Shown here: positions 32,763-40,422 of the stretch, in pieces | Layout: each line of letters starts with the position of its first letter | Position numbering within the stretch: the stretch's first letter is position 1 | Source: Streptomyces sp. H27-H5 | GTDB lineage: Bacteria; Actinomycetota; Actinomycetes; Streptomycetales; Streptomycetaceae | Reading direction: 5' to 3' | NCBI RefSeq assembly: GCF_026627505.1 | Contig: NZ_JAPNLK010000066.1 | Coordinates: 1 to 47,024, forward strand | Length of the DNA stretch: 47,024 nucleotides | Notes under the pieces: model-generated | Seen by the model: the letters and a program-made list of their open reading frames with translations, nothing else | Told to the model about the DNA's origin: nothing | Database searches by the model: none | Translations under genes and position numbers: made by a program

Positions 32763-33095
32763 GTGACCCACCTGTGGGAGATCGACCACCCGTACTACTG
32801 CGAGCGCGGCAACTACTTCAAGGCCGGCCAGCATGCCCGCTGGACAAGCTGGCAGGAGTTCCGCGACGAGACCCTGTTCGTTACCGGTGACCGCGACACG
32901 AACCTCCTGTTCCGCTGGGACTGGTCCGACGGCGTCCTCTCACTGTTCTTCATGCTCCAGCGGAAGAGCTACCACGTGTCGCACGACGTCGCCGTGACGC
33001 GTGAGGACGAGCCCGAGATCCGCGCCTGGCTGACCGAGTGCGCCGAGGCCCTGCGCGCCACATGGGAGCCGATCCTCACCGCCGACGGAGCCTGA
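32763..33095 (+). CDS. Phage protein of unknown function
   Basis: A 110-residue protein from the GTG at 32763 (AAGGAGC upstream). Aromatic-rich N-terminal two thirds (YYCERGNYFKAGQHARWTSW, then FRWDWSDGVLSLFF), helical C terminus. It is flanked by hairpins on both sides, so it may be its own transcription unit. No family recognised. Confidence 0.65.
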   Translation: MTHLWEIDHPYYCERGNYFKAGQHARWTSWQEFRDETLFVTGDRDTNLLFRWDWSDGVLSLFFMLQRKSYHVSHDVAVTREDEPEIRAWLTECAEALRATWEPILTADGA

Positions 33096-33105
33096 CCCCC
33101 GCCCC

Positions 33106-33132
33106 GGCCGGCCCGTCACCCGCGGGCCGGCC
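33106..33132 (+). terminator. Hairpin after the 32763 gene
   Basis: A 9-bp stem (33106-33114 with 33124-33132). Confidence 0.55.
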
Positions 33133-33162
33133 ACCCCCACCCCGACACCAGGAGCAGCAACC

Positions 33163-33936
33163 GTGACCGCACACCCGCCCCGCACCCGCTGGCACGTCGA
33201 AACCTACGACCCGCTCGCCGCCGAATGGTCCTCCGGCCTGCCGCTGCCGACCAAGCAGGCCGCCATCGAGAAGCGCACCCGCCTCGACAAGCAGTACCCC
33301 ACCTTCCGCACCGGCGCGCCCTGCCAGCGGCGCATCGTCCTGGAGACGACCACGTTCATCGACCTGGACGTCGACCCCATCGCCTGCTTCCCGCAAGGCG
33401 GCTTCGTCCTCACCGACCACGCCGGCCAAGACCTCGCCGCCGTCCCCGACCAGACGCCCGACGGCCGGCCCGCGATGCGCATCGGCGTCGGTAGCTGCGA
33501 GGTCGGCCACGCCGAGACGACCGTCCCTCTCGACCGCTTGGAGGAGGTCATCGCCGGACTCCGCGAGATGGCCCGGCAGCAGGCCGCCGACCAGCCCGTG
33601 CCGTCTGCCGGCTGCCAGTGCATCGCCCAGACCACAGCCGCGGACCGGATCTACTGCGACCCCTGCCGGACCGGTAGCGCCGACGGGGAGCTGCGCGTCG
33701 AACTCGCGGGCCACAACGTCACCGCCCACCTCTCCGACCCAGAAGCCGAACGGCAGCGCGCAGAGCACGCCCGCCAGGCCGCCGCAGGCACCCCGATCAC
33801 CGCCGAACAGAACGCCCGCGCACGGAAGGCGCTGCCGGAGAGCGCCGTCGTCACCGCGGCAGCGGTCCGAGCCACTGAGCCGCGGTGTGGGCACTCGGCC
33901 TGCGACCCCTACGAGTGCTTCGAGGTTGCAAGGTGA
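33163..33936 (+). CDS. Phage protein with cysteine pairs
   Basis: A 257-residue protein. The N-terminal 80 residues are strand-rich; residues about 145-175 carry CQC and YCDPC pairs, and the C terminus has CGHSACDPYEC, so two metal sites are plausible. The GTG follows AGGAGCAG. It overlaps the next gene by 4 bp. Function unknown. Confidence 0.65.
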   Translation: MTAHPPRTRWHVETYDPLAAEWSSGLPLPTKQAAIEKRTRLDKQYPTFRTGAPCQRRIVLETTTFIDLDVDPIACFPQGGFVLTDHAGQDLAAVPDQTPDGRPAMRIGVGSCEVGHAETTVPLDRLEEVIAGLREMARQQAADQPVPSAGCQCIAQTTAADRIYCDPCRTGSADGELRVELAGHNVTAHLSDPEAERQRAEHARQAAAGTPITAEQNARARKALPESAVVTAAAVRATEPRCGHSACDPYECFEVAR

Positions 33937-34232
33937 CCGCCCTCCTTCTGGCCGTCGCGCTGCTCGCCGGCTACCTGATCGGCCGCACCCGACCCGCACG
34001 CCGCGTCTCCGACTGGGCCGACCGCCTCACCTGGCGCCGCCCCGCCGTCACCCGCCGCGAGTGGCGGTGGTGGGCCGCGCAGCCCGTGTACGCCTGCCAG
34101 ATCGCCGTACTCCTCGCGACCCAGCCCCGGGAGACGGTCCGCGCCTGGCAGACCCGCAACGACCCGCCGCCGCCACGCAGTCCCGCCGTCAAGCTCGTCA
34201 GCCCCTGGCCGCCACCCGAGGGCCCACGGTGA
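33933..34232 (+). CDS. Small membrane-anchored protein
   Basis: A 99-residue protein with one N-terminal membrane span (ALLLAVALLAGYLIG, residues 3-17), then a basic Trp-rich segment near RREWRWWAAQPVYACQIAVL that may form a second membrane or interfacial helix. The GTG at 33933 is used because it overlaps the upstream stop. Similar short proteins are frequent in actinophage early regions, recalled not searched. Confidence 0.65.
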   Translation: MTALLLAVALLAGYLIGRTRPARRVSDWADRLTWRRPAVTRREWRWWAAQPVYACQIAVLLATQPRETVRAWQTRNDPPPPRSPAVKLVSPWPPPEGPR

Positions 34233-34756
34233 ACGGCTGGTGGTGGGCTGGCGGAACCACCGTCGTGATGATCCTCGCCGCCGTCGCCTTCGGCTTGGCG
34301 CTGTACCACGGCGAGCAGCAGGACCGTGCGACCCGCCACACGGACCCACACGCCGCGTACTGGGGGCGGGAGGACCCGACACCCGCCCCCCGCCCCCACA
34401 GCCCGCCACAGAGGCGTACACGCCCGACAACGCCCGCACTGGGCACGCACCGACCAACACCGAGGAGACCAATGACCGAGCCCACCGCCTACGAGCGGCT
34501 CCAACAAGCAGCAGCCGAAGCGGCACGCAAAGCCCACCTGCTCGTCTTCCACACCATCCGTGACGTCCACCGCGAATGCGCCACCCTGGAAGCCGAATGG
34601 GCCAGCCGACAAGACGCCGGCGCCGACGAAGTACGCGCCGCGCTCGCCCGCATCCGCGCTGCACTCGCCCCGGCCGTACCGGAGTCCGTCGAGGAGCACG
34701 CGGAACGCCTCGTGCGCCATCTGTTCGACGACCAGCCCGACGGGAGCAGCCAGTGA
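34229..34756 (+). CDS. Membrane protein with an internal restart
   Basis: A 175-residue frame: one N-terminal span (GGTTVVMILAAVAFGLALYH), a proline- and arginine-rich linker to about residue 80, then a helical soluble part. An internal ATG at 34472 is preceded by GAGGAGACC, so a separate 94-residue soluble protein (34472-34756, beginning MTEPTAYERL) is probably also or instead made. Whether the long form exists is uncertain. It overlaps both neighbours by 4 bp. Confidence 0.55.
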   Translation: MNGWWWAGGTTVVMILAAVAFGLALYHGEQQDRATRHTDPHAAYWGREDPTPAPRPHSPPQRRTRPTTPALGTHRPTPRRPMTEPTAYERLQQAAAEAARKAHLLVFHTIRDVHRECATLEAEWASRQDAGADEVRAALARIRAALAPAVPESVEEHAERLVRHLFDDQPDGSSQ

Positions 34757-34890
34757 CCCTCCTCGACCGCCTCCGCATCCTCGCCACCCACCTCCGCCGC
34801 GGACTCCACGCACCGTGCCCGACCGACTGCGGCGAAGGCCACACCTACCGCCGGCCCTGCGAAATCGCACGAGCAAGGAGCCCCCGGTGA
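34753..34890 (+). CDS. Very small Cys-containing protein
   Basis: A 45-residue basic protein, GTG at 34753 in a 4-bp overlap with the upstream stop. It has CPTDCGEGH and a later Cys, a possible single metal site. Its end overlaps the next GTG. Confidence 0.5.
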   Translation: MTLLDRLRILATHLRRGLHAPCPTDCGEGHTYRRPCEIARARSPR

Positions 34891-34991
34891 CCCCCGCCGA
34901 TCTCGCCCTCCTCATCCCCCTGACGATCATCGTCGCCGCCATCACCACCGCCGCGATCACCGCCCTCGTCATCGCATGGAGGCAGCGGTGA
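34887..34991 (+). CDS. 34-residue single-span membrane peptide
   Basis: Residues 5-30 are one uninterrupted hydrophobic stretch (LALLIPLTIIVAAITTAAIT) ended by WRQR. The GTG at 34887 has AAGGAG 6 nt upstream, and 4-bp overlaps link it to both neighbours, which argues it is translated. Function unknown. Confidence 0.6.
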   Translation: MTPADLALLIPLTIIVAAITTAAITALVIAWRQR

Positions 34992-35434
34992 CCCACCCTC
35001 GCGCCGAGACGTGCTGCGTATGCGGAGACAGCGACGTCGTCTACCACAACTACCGCGAGCAGCCGTTCTGCTGGCCGTGCGCCAACTGCCATTGCACCCA
35101 AGACCCGTGCGTCCGGACCGGCGTCAACGACCCGGCGGTCAGTGCCGACACGGCCGGCAGCCCCGACCGGCGAGCCAGCATCCGCCACCTCCTCGACCGA
35201 GCCAGCAGGGGCGTGCTCACCGTCGCCGAGGCCGAGTTGCTGCGCGGCCAGGTCGAAGCCGAGCAGCGCGCCGCAGACCAGCGCGCCAAGCAGGCCGCGA
35301 CCACGCTCACCGAGGCCCGGAGCGATTGGGGCTACGCCATCGGCCTCCTCGCCCAGGCCGTCGACCACGTACCGCCCAGCCCTCTCCGCGACTGGATCCG
35401 CGCCGCCCTCAACCCGAAGGAGCCCCGCACGTGA
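34988..35434 (+). CDS. Phage protein with N-terminal zinc ribbon
   Basis: A 148-residue protein. CCVCGDSD, CWPCANCHC and a further Cys within the first 45 residues form a probable zinc module; the rest is helical (RASIRHLLDRASRGVLTVAE). The GTG at 34988 is favoured over the ATG at 34976 because GGAGGC lies 3-4 nt upstream and it overlaps the preceding stop. Confidence 0.65.
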   Translation: MTHPRAETCCVCGDSDVVYHNYREQPFCWPCANCHCTQDPCVRTGVNDPAVSADTAGSPDRRASIRHLLDRASRGVLTVAEAELLRGQVEAEQRAADQRAKQAATTLTEARSDWGYAIGLLAQAVDHVPPSPLRDWIRAALNPKEPRT

Positions 35435-35781
35435 GCACCCGCGACCCGTCCAACCTCGCCGCCCGCAACCTCCTCGCGCAACGCCTCGTCGACCACCACG
35501 GCCTCGACCCGATCGACGCCCACACCGCCGTCAGCCGCGTCCACTACGGGCTCGACACCGAACACGAGCACCTCGTCCGCCAAGAGGCCAGCGCCGTCCT
35601 CGACGAGGTATCCACCGCACTCCGCACGCACCTCGTCAAGCTCGTCGCCGCCCTCGCGCCCCGCCTCCAGGAAGTAGGCGAAGCCGCCGCCCGGGCCCTA
35701 GAGCAGATCACCCGCCCGCCCCGCCCCCGGCCGGCGTGGCAGTCCCCCTACGGCCCCGCCCGGAAAGGACACCGCCCGTGA
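35431..35781 (+). CDS. Phage protein of unknown function
   Basis: A 116-residue mostly helical protein with an N-terminal NLLAQRLVDHHGLDPIDAHT and a basic, proline-rich C terminus that may bind nucleic acid. It overlaps both neighbours by 4 bp. Confidence 0.6.
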   Translation: MSTRDPSNLAARNLLAQRLVDHHGLDPIDAHTAVSRVHYGLDTEHEHLVRQEASAVLDEVSTALRTHLVKLVAALAPRLQEVGEAAARALEQITRPPRPRPAWQSPYGPARKGHRP

Positions 35782-35930
35782 GCACCCCGGAGCCCCGCCC
35801 AGACCCGATCGTCTCCATCGGCGACCGCCTCGTCGACTTCAGCCCGCCCGTCCTCGACCTGAACGGCGAACCCCTCTGCACCTGCACCCACGGCGCCCAG
35901 TGCATCACCTGCTACGAGGAGTCCCTGTGA
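35778..35930 (+). CDS. 50-residue protein with Cys motifs
   Basis: A short protein with CTCTHGAQCITCYEE near the C terminus, a likely zinc-binding cluster of four Cys plus His. GTG in a 4-bp overlap. Function unknown. Confidence 0.55.
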   Translation: MSTPEPRPDPIVSIGDRLVDFSPPVLDLNGEPLCTCTHGAQCITCYEESL

Positions 35931-36022
35931 GCACGCTCGACCTTGCGATCATCTGCGTCACCGCCATCGCCCTCGCCCTCATCTGGGCCGCCGTCCGCCT
36001 CAACCAGACCAAGGGGCAGTAG
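35927..36022 (+). CDS. 31-residue single-span membrane peptide
   Basis: GTG at 35927 overlaps the upstream stop and opens a 31-residue peptide: one membrane span (DLAIICVTAIALALIWAAV) and a short polar tail LNQTKGQ. GAGGAG lies 8 nt upstream. It resembles the peptide at 34887 in design though not in sequence. Confidence 0.55.
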   Translation: MSTLDLAIICVTAIALALIWAAVRLNQTKGQ

Positions 36023-36024
36023 CC

Positions 36025-36264
36025 ATGGCCACCTTCACCAGCCGCACGGTCACGACCACGCGGCGCGAATGGATCGTCCCCACCACGCACCCCCACGGCG
36101 CCTACCTGGGCGACATGGAAGCCGCGCTCGGAGCCGCGATCCAGGACTACCGGCACTACTTCAACGTCAGCGACTCCGTGACCTTGCCCGACGACGCGCT
36201 GCGGTTCACCGCCACCGACAAGGCGATCGTCATCAGCTTCACCGTTGAGACGCCGCAGCCCTGA
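36025..36264 (+). CDS. Small strand-rich phage protein
   Basis: A 79-residue protein. It starts 2 bp after the membrane peptide stop. N-terminal TSRTVTTTRREWIVP and C-terminal LRFTATDKAIVISFTVE look strand-rich. Function unknown. A hairpin follows. Confidence 0.6.
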   Translation: MATFTSRTVTTTRREWIVPTTHPHGAYLGDMEAALGAAIQDYRHYFNVSDSVTLPDDALRFTATDKAIVISFTVETPQP

Positions 36265-36275
36265 GGCATGCGCGA

Positions 36276-36313
36276 GGGGCGCGCCTCACGTCTGACCAGG
36301 ACAGGCGCGCCCC
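36276..36313 (+). terminator. Hairpin after the 36025 gene
   Basis: GGGGCGCGCCT (36276-36286) pairs with AGGCGCGCCCC (36303-36313), an 11-bp stem with a 16-nt loop. Confidence 0.7.
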
Positions 36314-36356
36314 CAGGTGGTCCTCACCGTACCCGCCCCACCCGCAGGAGCACACG

Positions 36357-37163
36357 ATGATCACCGCCGCCCAGCACCTCATCCGCATCGCCACACTCTG
36401 GCCCCACCTCGACGACGCACTCGACCAGCACACGACCGGCACCTGGCCCCCCTCCGGCCGGCTCGCCGACTACCTCAACACCCTGGACCGCACCGACGCC
36501 GCAGCCATCCACCACCAGCGGCTCCACCGCATCGAACACCCCACGACCGGACGCCCCTGGTACGAATGTGTCGGCTGCAACCACGTCGGCGACGGCAACA
36601 CCCACCCCGCCCGCGGCGAAGAACGAGACCCCCAGCAGATCGGGGAGACGCCCGCCCCGGTCTCCCTGCTGGTCCTCGACACCGCTCGCCTCGTCGAGGG
36701 CACCCTCGTCCACCTCGCCGACACCCTCGCCCCAGCCATCACCCGGCAGGCCGCACCGCACGCCCCGGCCGACTGGCAGACCCGCGGCTGGACCACAGCC
36801 GACCGCGACCGGCGCAACGCCCTCGCCGAGCGCGAGCAGGGCGACCCGCGCCGCTGGCGGTACACCGGACTCCGCACCGCCGAGTACGCGGCCGGCTGGC
36901 TCCACGCACGCGTCACCGGCCAGGACGGCCCGTTCTGGACGCTCACTGCTGCGCAGCTCCTGCACGTCGAGCAGGTCGCCGCCGGGTGCGCCGACCGCAT
37001 CGCAGCCGCCCTCGACCTCGACGCCCGCGACATCCCCAATGACCGTCCCTGCCCGCGCTGCTCCGGCCGTCTGCTCCTCACCACCGGCGCCGGTCGCCCG
37101 CCTACCGCCCGTTGTGAAGACTGCGCCAGCACGTGGGCCCTGCCCGAGCCGGTTGCCGCATAG
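36357..37163 (+). CDS. Phage protein with two zinc modules
   Basis: A 268-residue protein. Residues about 60-75 carry YECVGCNHVGDG, and the C terminus has CPRCSGRLLL and CEDCAST, a zinc ribbon. The middle is helical and begins with histidine-containing loops. Such proteins are common in actinophages, annotated as hypothetical or with WhiB-like names, but no WhiB signature is present here. Confidence 0.65.
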   Translation: MITAAQHLIRIATLWPHLDDALDQHTTGTWPPSGRLADYLNTLDRTDAAAIHHQRLHRIEHPTTGRPWYECVGCNHVGDGNTHPARGEERDPQQIGETPAPVSLLVLDTARLVEGTLVHLADTLAPAITRQAAPHAPADWQTRGWTTADRDRRNALAEREQGDPRRWRYTGLRTAEYAAGWLHARVTGQDGPFWTLTAAQLLHVEQVAAGCADRIAAALDLDARDIPNDRPCPRCSGRLLLTTGAGRPPTARCEDCASTWALPEPVAA

Positions 37164-37177
37164 CCGCGGAGTTGTTC

Positions 37178-37205
37178 GGGGGTTGTCCGGCGCCGGACAA
37201 CCCCC
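37178..37205. promoter_or_regulatory. 28-bp perfect palindrome
   Basis: A gap-free inverted repeat: GGGGGTTGTCCGG at 37178-37190, CG, then CCGGACAACCCCC. It follows the 36357 gene by 14 bp and precedes the next ribosome site by 20 bp. It may act as a terminator (but has only a 2-nt centre) or as an operator. Confidence 0.6.
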
Positions 37206-37237
37206 GCCACACTGAGGACCCCGCCAAGGAGGCCGCC

Positions 37238-37645
37238 ATGCCACTGCCCCTGATCCCCGTGCTCCTGCTGGAGTTGCTGTACGCCGTGGCCTGCGTGACT
37301 GTGGGCACCCGCCCCGGAGCGTCGCTGTGGCTGCGCTGGCCGACCTTGACGTGGGAGCGCATGGTCCACGGGCCGGCGCCGAAGCCCCGCCCCAACTACG
37401 CGCGGATCGCCTACCTGGAGCAGGAACTCGGACTCGTAGATCCGGAGCCGGTGAGGAAGAGCAGCGGCCTCGGCATTAGCGCCGCCGAAGCCCAGGCCAA
37501 CCTGGCAGCGAACCTGAACCGGATCTTCGGCCCCGAGCGTGCCGTCCGCGCGGACAAGGTGTGCCTCGTCAAGGGATGCGACGGGCCGACGACCGAGATC
37601 CGTAACTGGGACGGGGTTCTCCGCCGGCGGCTTCACCAACACTGA
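37238..37645 (+). CDS. Membrane-anchored phage protein
   Basis: A 135-residue protein with one N-terminal hydrophobic segment (LPLIPVLLLELLYAVACVTV), a basic Trp-rich region, and a soluble C-terminal half with KVCLVKGCDGPTTEIR. AAGGAGG precedes the ATG. Unknown function. Confidence 0.65.
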   Translation: MPLPLIPVLLLELLYAVACVTVGTRPGASLWLRWPTLTWERMVHGPAPKPRPNYARIAYLEQELGLVDPEPVRKSSGLGISAAEAQANLAANLNRIFGPERAVRADKVCLVKGCDGPTTEIRNWDGVLRRRLHQH

Positions 37646-37695
37646 CCGCGTCGCCGCCGCCTGCCACACTGATCCTGCGGACGCTCACCGGGTGG

Positions 37696-37896
37696 ATGGT
37701 CGAGGTGGGCTGGTTCCGGAAGCAGACATCGACGTTCGGCGGGAACCGCAACCTGCCCCGCAAGCCGCTCCAGGACTCGAAGATGTTCGTCGTCAAGCAG
37801 GAGACGAGGAACAGGGTCAACTTCCCTGTCGCCTATGCCAGCGCCTCTGGCATCGACATGGTGGTCGATGCCTGGGACAAGCGAGCCGCCGCCTGA
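37696..37896 (+). CDS. Possible small basic protein
   Basis: A 66-residue frame with basic strand-rich content (SKMFVVKQETRNRVNFPVAY) and no clear ribosome site. A hairpin follows it. Coding is plausible because the frame has fewer prolines and arginines than shadow frames nearby, but it is not certain. Confidence 0.4.
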   Translation: MVEVGWFRKQTSTFGGNRNLPRKPLQDSKMFVVKQETRNRVNFPVAYASASGIDMVVDAWDKRAAA

Positions 37897-37908
37897 TCGA
37901 ACCCGACG

Positions 37909-37941
37909 ACGCCCGCTCTCGCATCCAGCGGGGGCGGGCGT
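37909..37941 (+). terminator. Hairpin terminator
   Basis: ACGCCCGC (37909-37916) pairs with GCGGGCGT (37934-37941), followed by TCTGCTAT. Confidence 0.55.
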
Positions 37942-38089
37942 TCTGCTATCCGGAATCTTGCTCTGTCATGCGCCTACCACCCCAGGTCACGGCTCCTCGG
38001 CGCCTAACCGCCACACCGCCGGGATGCGCGCACGCGCCAGCCGGGTGAACCTGAAGGAGATCCCAACCCCTCACACACCAGGGATAGCC

Positions 38090-38362
38090 ATGATCAAGAA
38101 GCTGCACGAGATGGGCATGCGAAGCGAGCACGCGTACATGGCAGCGTTCGCCTCGATCGGTCTTTCCATCGCCACGTGGGTGACGTCCCTCAAAGCCGAA
38201 CCAGGTGCCGACATCGCCCGCGCCGACCGGTGGGGAATCTTCATTGGCGAGTGGGCCCCCACCTTCTTCGGGCTCGGCCTGGCCCTGTCCCACTACGAGC
38301 AGGCGGAAGGCACCCTCCTCGCCAGCGTCAGCGACATCCGCGAGGAGCGAGCGGCCATGTAG
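38090..38362 (+). CDS. Two-span membrane protein
   Basis: A 90-residue protein with membrane spans at about residues 17-34 (MAAFASIGLSIATWVTSL) and 50-68 (GIFIGEWAPTFFGLGLALSH), and a helical tail. The ATG at 38090 is chosen from length; a longer start near 38024 is open but less likely. Function unknown; holin-like size is noted but there is no lysis cassette. The 38363-38513 gap downstream shows no gene. Confidence 0.6.
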   Translation: MIKKLHEMGMRSEHAYMAAFASIGLSIATWVTSLKAEPGADIARADRWGIFIGEWAPTFFGLGLALSHYEQAEGTLLASVSDIREERAAM

Positions 38363-38513
38363 CACCTACGCCGGGGGCTCTTCGCTGTCAGTCCCGGCCG
38401 CTAGCCTGTTCGGTATCCCATTCAAGGATTGAGGCGGGCTGCCTCGCTGCACGAATCCGCCCCACCGGACCCCCACGGGGGACAGCGCCCGGCGGGGCGG
38501 ACGCACGTCAGGG

Positions 38514-38768
38514 CTACGGCAGATCAGCCGGCGGCGGCCCGGACTCCAGCTCGTACACGTGCGGACCGTCCCCCTGCCACTCGATCATCGGGGAGTCGCC
38601 GAGCACCAGCTCGTCCCGGTCGGGTACCTCGATCCGGCGGAGGAACTCGATCACGTCCTCGTCGCGGTGCGCGACCCCGAGGATCGTGTCCACCCCGCGC
38701 ACCCGGATCGTGACCCGCCGGCCCTCGCTCGCAGAGATCCGGTGCACGACGATCGGCGCATGCTCCAT
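38514..38768 (-). CDS. Small protein of the minus-strand island
   Basis: An 84-residue acidic protein, strand-rich at the N terminus (APIVVHRISASEGRRVTIRV). It is last in a minus-strand block of five genes. No family recognised. Confidence 0.6.
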   Translation of the reverse strand: MEHAPIVVHRISASEGRRVTIRVRGVDTILGVAHRDEDVIEFLRRIEVPDRDELVLGDSPMIEWQGDGPHVYELESGPPPADLP

Positions 38769-38883
38769 CCCCCTACCCTGCGGCCGGACAGTCCCGGACG
38801 CATCCGGACACCGCCGGACGGGGGCGGACAGCACGGTGCCCCCGCCCAGACGGACGGGGGCACCGGGTGCGCGCGGGCGAGTC

Positions 38884-39141
38884 CTACCGCAGTCCGTCCA
38901 CCGTGACCACCACGCGGTACTCCGGAATGCCGCCCGGGGAGCTGACCAGACGCAGGGCCTCGATCCGGAACGGACTGCCCTGCTGATCGTTAGCGGCAGC
39001 CCACTCCGCCAGACCCTCGATGGCCTGCCCCGGAGTCGCCCCGCCGAACGACAACCCGATCTCACGGAACGGCTGCCCGTTCGAAGTCTCTGCGGCGTGC
39101 TCCTCGATCTCACGGAACCCGCGCTCGAACCAGTCGGTCAT
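38884..39141 (-). CDS. Small protein of the minus-strand island
   Basis: An 85-residue protein with an amphipathic helix and a strand-rich C terminus (FRIEALRLVSS, then PEYRVVVTVDGLR). AGGAGG precedes the ATG. Function unknown. Confidence 0.65.
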   Translation of the reverse strand: MTDWFERGFREIEEHAAETSNGQPFREIGLSFGGATPGQAIEGLAEWAAANDQQGSPFRIEALRLVSSPGGIPEYRVVVTVDGLR

Positions 39142-39165
39142 CTCCGCCTCCTGCTGGATGATCGG

Positions 39166-39732
39166 TTAGCCCTGCGGCCAGGTGCCGGGCCGTGCGGCGT
39201 GCAACTGGTGGAAGACGCTGGGGTGAATGTGCCACTTCGCCCGGTGGAACAGCCGACAGACGGCATCCATTCGCGCCGGAAGGTCAGGGTGGTCGAGCCC
39301 CAGCGGGTGCCCCTCCTGAAGCCACGAGATCGACACGGTGTCCTCGTCCCAGTCGGCAAGCAGCGCCACGTGATACCCGGTGAGCTGGGCGCCTGTCGCA
39401 CTGTCGTCGTCCGCGGCGATCGGCATGCCGGCGCGGACCAGGACTCCGATCGCCTCCCGGATGCGGGGGTCGCTGGTGTCGGTCAAGGGGGCCATCTTGA
39501 GCACCACTTCGGTGACGGCTGCTTCGGACGGGCGGATCCCTTGCCCGGGCCGTGCGGCGGCTGCGGCGCGCACCTGGTCGGCGTCGAAGAGAGCGCCCAG
39601 TCGGCCGGCCGGATTGTCGGTGACGGCAACGCGGGCGACGCTCCAGCGGGAGAGCTGGCCGCGGGCGCTGTGGGGCTGGATACCGAGGTACTGGGCGACT
39701 TGCTCGATGTCCCAGAGGGTGCGGGTGCTCAT
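39166..39732 (-). CDS. Helix-turn-helix regulator of the minus-strand island
   Basis: A 188-residue protein. Its first 50 residues hold a MerR/excisionase-style helix-turn-helix (DIEQVAQYLGIQPHSARGQL), and the rest is an alpha/beta domain of unknown kind. AAGGAG precedes the ATG at 39732, and a 22-bp perfect palindrome lies 42-63 bp upstream, so autoregulation is likely. Confidence 0.65.
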   Translation of the reverse strand: MSTRTLWDIEQVAQYLGIQPHSARGQLSRWSVARVAVTDNPAGRLGALFDADQVRAAAAARPGQGIRPSEAAVTEVVLKMAPLTDTSDPRIREAIGVLVRAGMPIAADDDSATGAQLTGYHVALLADWDEDTVSISWLQEGHPLGLDHPDLPARMDAVCRLFHRAKWHIHPSVFHQLHAARPGTWPQG

Positions 39733-39773
39733 GGCTGCGGCTCCTTGGGTGCGGGGTGGCCTGACATCCACAG

Positions 39774-39795
39774 CCTTGCATCACGTGATGCAAGG
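39774..39795. promoter_or_regulatory. 22-bp palindromic operator
   Basis: CCTTGCATCAC (39774-39784) is followed directly by its exact reverse complement. It is AT-richer than its surroundings and sits in the leader or promoter of the helix-turn-helix gene. Confidence 0.7.
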
Positions 39796-39814
39796 TGTCA
39801 AGCAGGCAGAACAA

Positions 39815-39843
39815 AGCCCCCGGCTCGTCAGGAATCGGGGGCT
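39815..39843 (-). terminator. Terminator of the GIY-YIG gene
   Basis: An 8-bp stem (39815-39822 with 39836-39843) which, read on the minus strand, is followed by TTTGTT, a good intrinsic terminator. Confidence 0.75.
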
Positions 39844-39856
39844 CTGTCGCGCGCGG

Positions 39857-40366
39857 CTACTCGGCGGCCGGGCGCAGTCGATCGAAGTACGCCTCGACTG
39901 CGTCGGCGGGGTACCGCTTCCCTTTCCGATGCGGCGGCGGCAGGGTCAAGCGCTGCGGGAACTCCGGCGTCTCGACGAGGGCGCGCAGCGTGTCGGGGCT
40001 GATGCGGAAGCGCTTGGCGATCTCCCCCGTCGAGTAGGTGCCGGGGACGCGGGGGACTATGTCGGCGCGTGGGAGAACGACATGCATCCAGTTGTGCCGA
40101 GGGTGCTCGTTCTGGATGGCCCGCTGCTCCTCGGCCAGCGCGTCAGGGCGGGTCGGATACCAGGAGACCTCGTACCGATGGGCGCCTGACGCCCACCATG
40201 CCTTGCTGCGCAGGTGATCTTTCCACCGGGTGTCAGTGTCGTTCGTGATCCCGACGTACAGCAGCCCGTCCGCCGCGTCGTAAATCCGGTACACGGCCGT
40301 CTCGGGCGACGGCTCCGTCTTGAGGTCCGCGAAGAGGCCGCGGTCGATCCTGATCGGTACGCTCAT
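39857..40366 (-). CDS. GIY-YIG nuclease with C-terminal helix-turn-helix
   Basis: A 169-residue protein. VYRIYDAADGLLYVGIT at about residues 25-41 matches the GIY-YIG core, and the KDHLRSKAWW region and conserved Glu follow. The last 55 residues (YSTGEIAKRFRISPDTLRAL onwards) form an excisionase-like DNA-binding domain. GIY-YIG enzymes include homing endonucleases and repair or restriction enzymes; the DNA-binding tail suggests a site-specific cutter. It ends at its own terminator. Confidence 0.8.
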   Translation of the reverse strand: MSVPIRIDRGLFADLKTEPSPETAVYRIYDAADGLLYVGITNDTDTRWKDHLRSKAWWASGAHRYEVSWYPTRPDALAEEQRAIQNEHPRHNWMHVVLPRADIVPRVPGTYSTGEIAKRFRISPDTLRALVETPEFPQRLTLPPPHRKGKRYPADAVEAYFDRLRPAAE

Positions 40367-40389
40367 GCCTGCATCTCCAGTGGTGCACT

Positions 40390-40421
40390 ACGGCCGGGCG
40401 GCCTGCACGCTGCCCGGCCGT
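40390..40421 (-). terminator. Hairpin terminator after the 40423 gene
   Basis: ACGGCCGGGC (40390-40399) pairs with GCCCGGCCGT (40412-40421), directly past the stop on the minus strand. Confidence 0.75.
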
Positions 40422-40422
40422 C

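Noticed and set aside
38090..38362. Holin
   Set aside because: Two spans and size fit, but no endolysin or lysis cassette is near, so the call is not supported.
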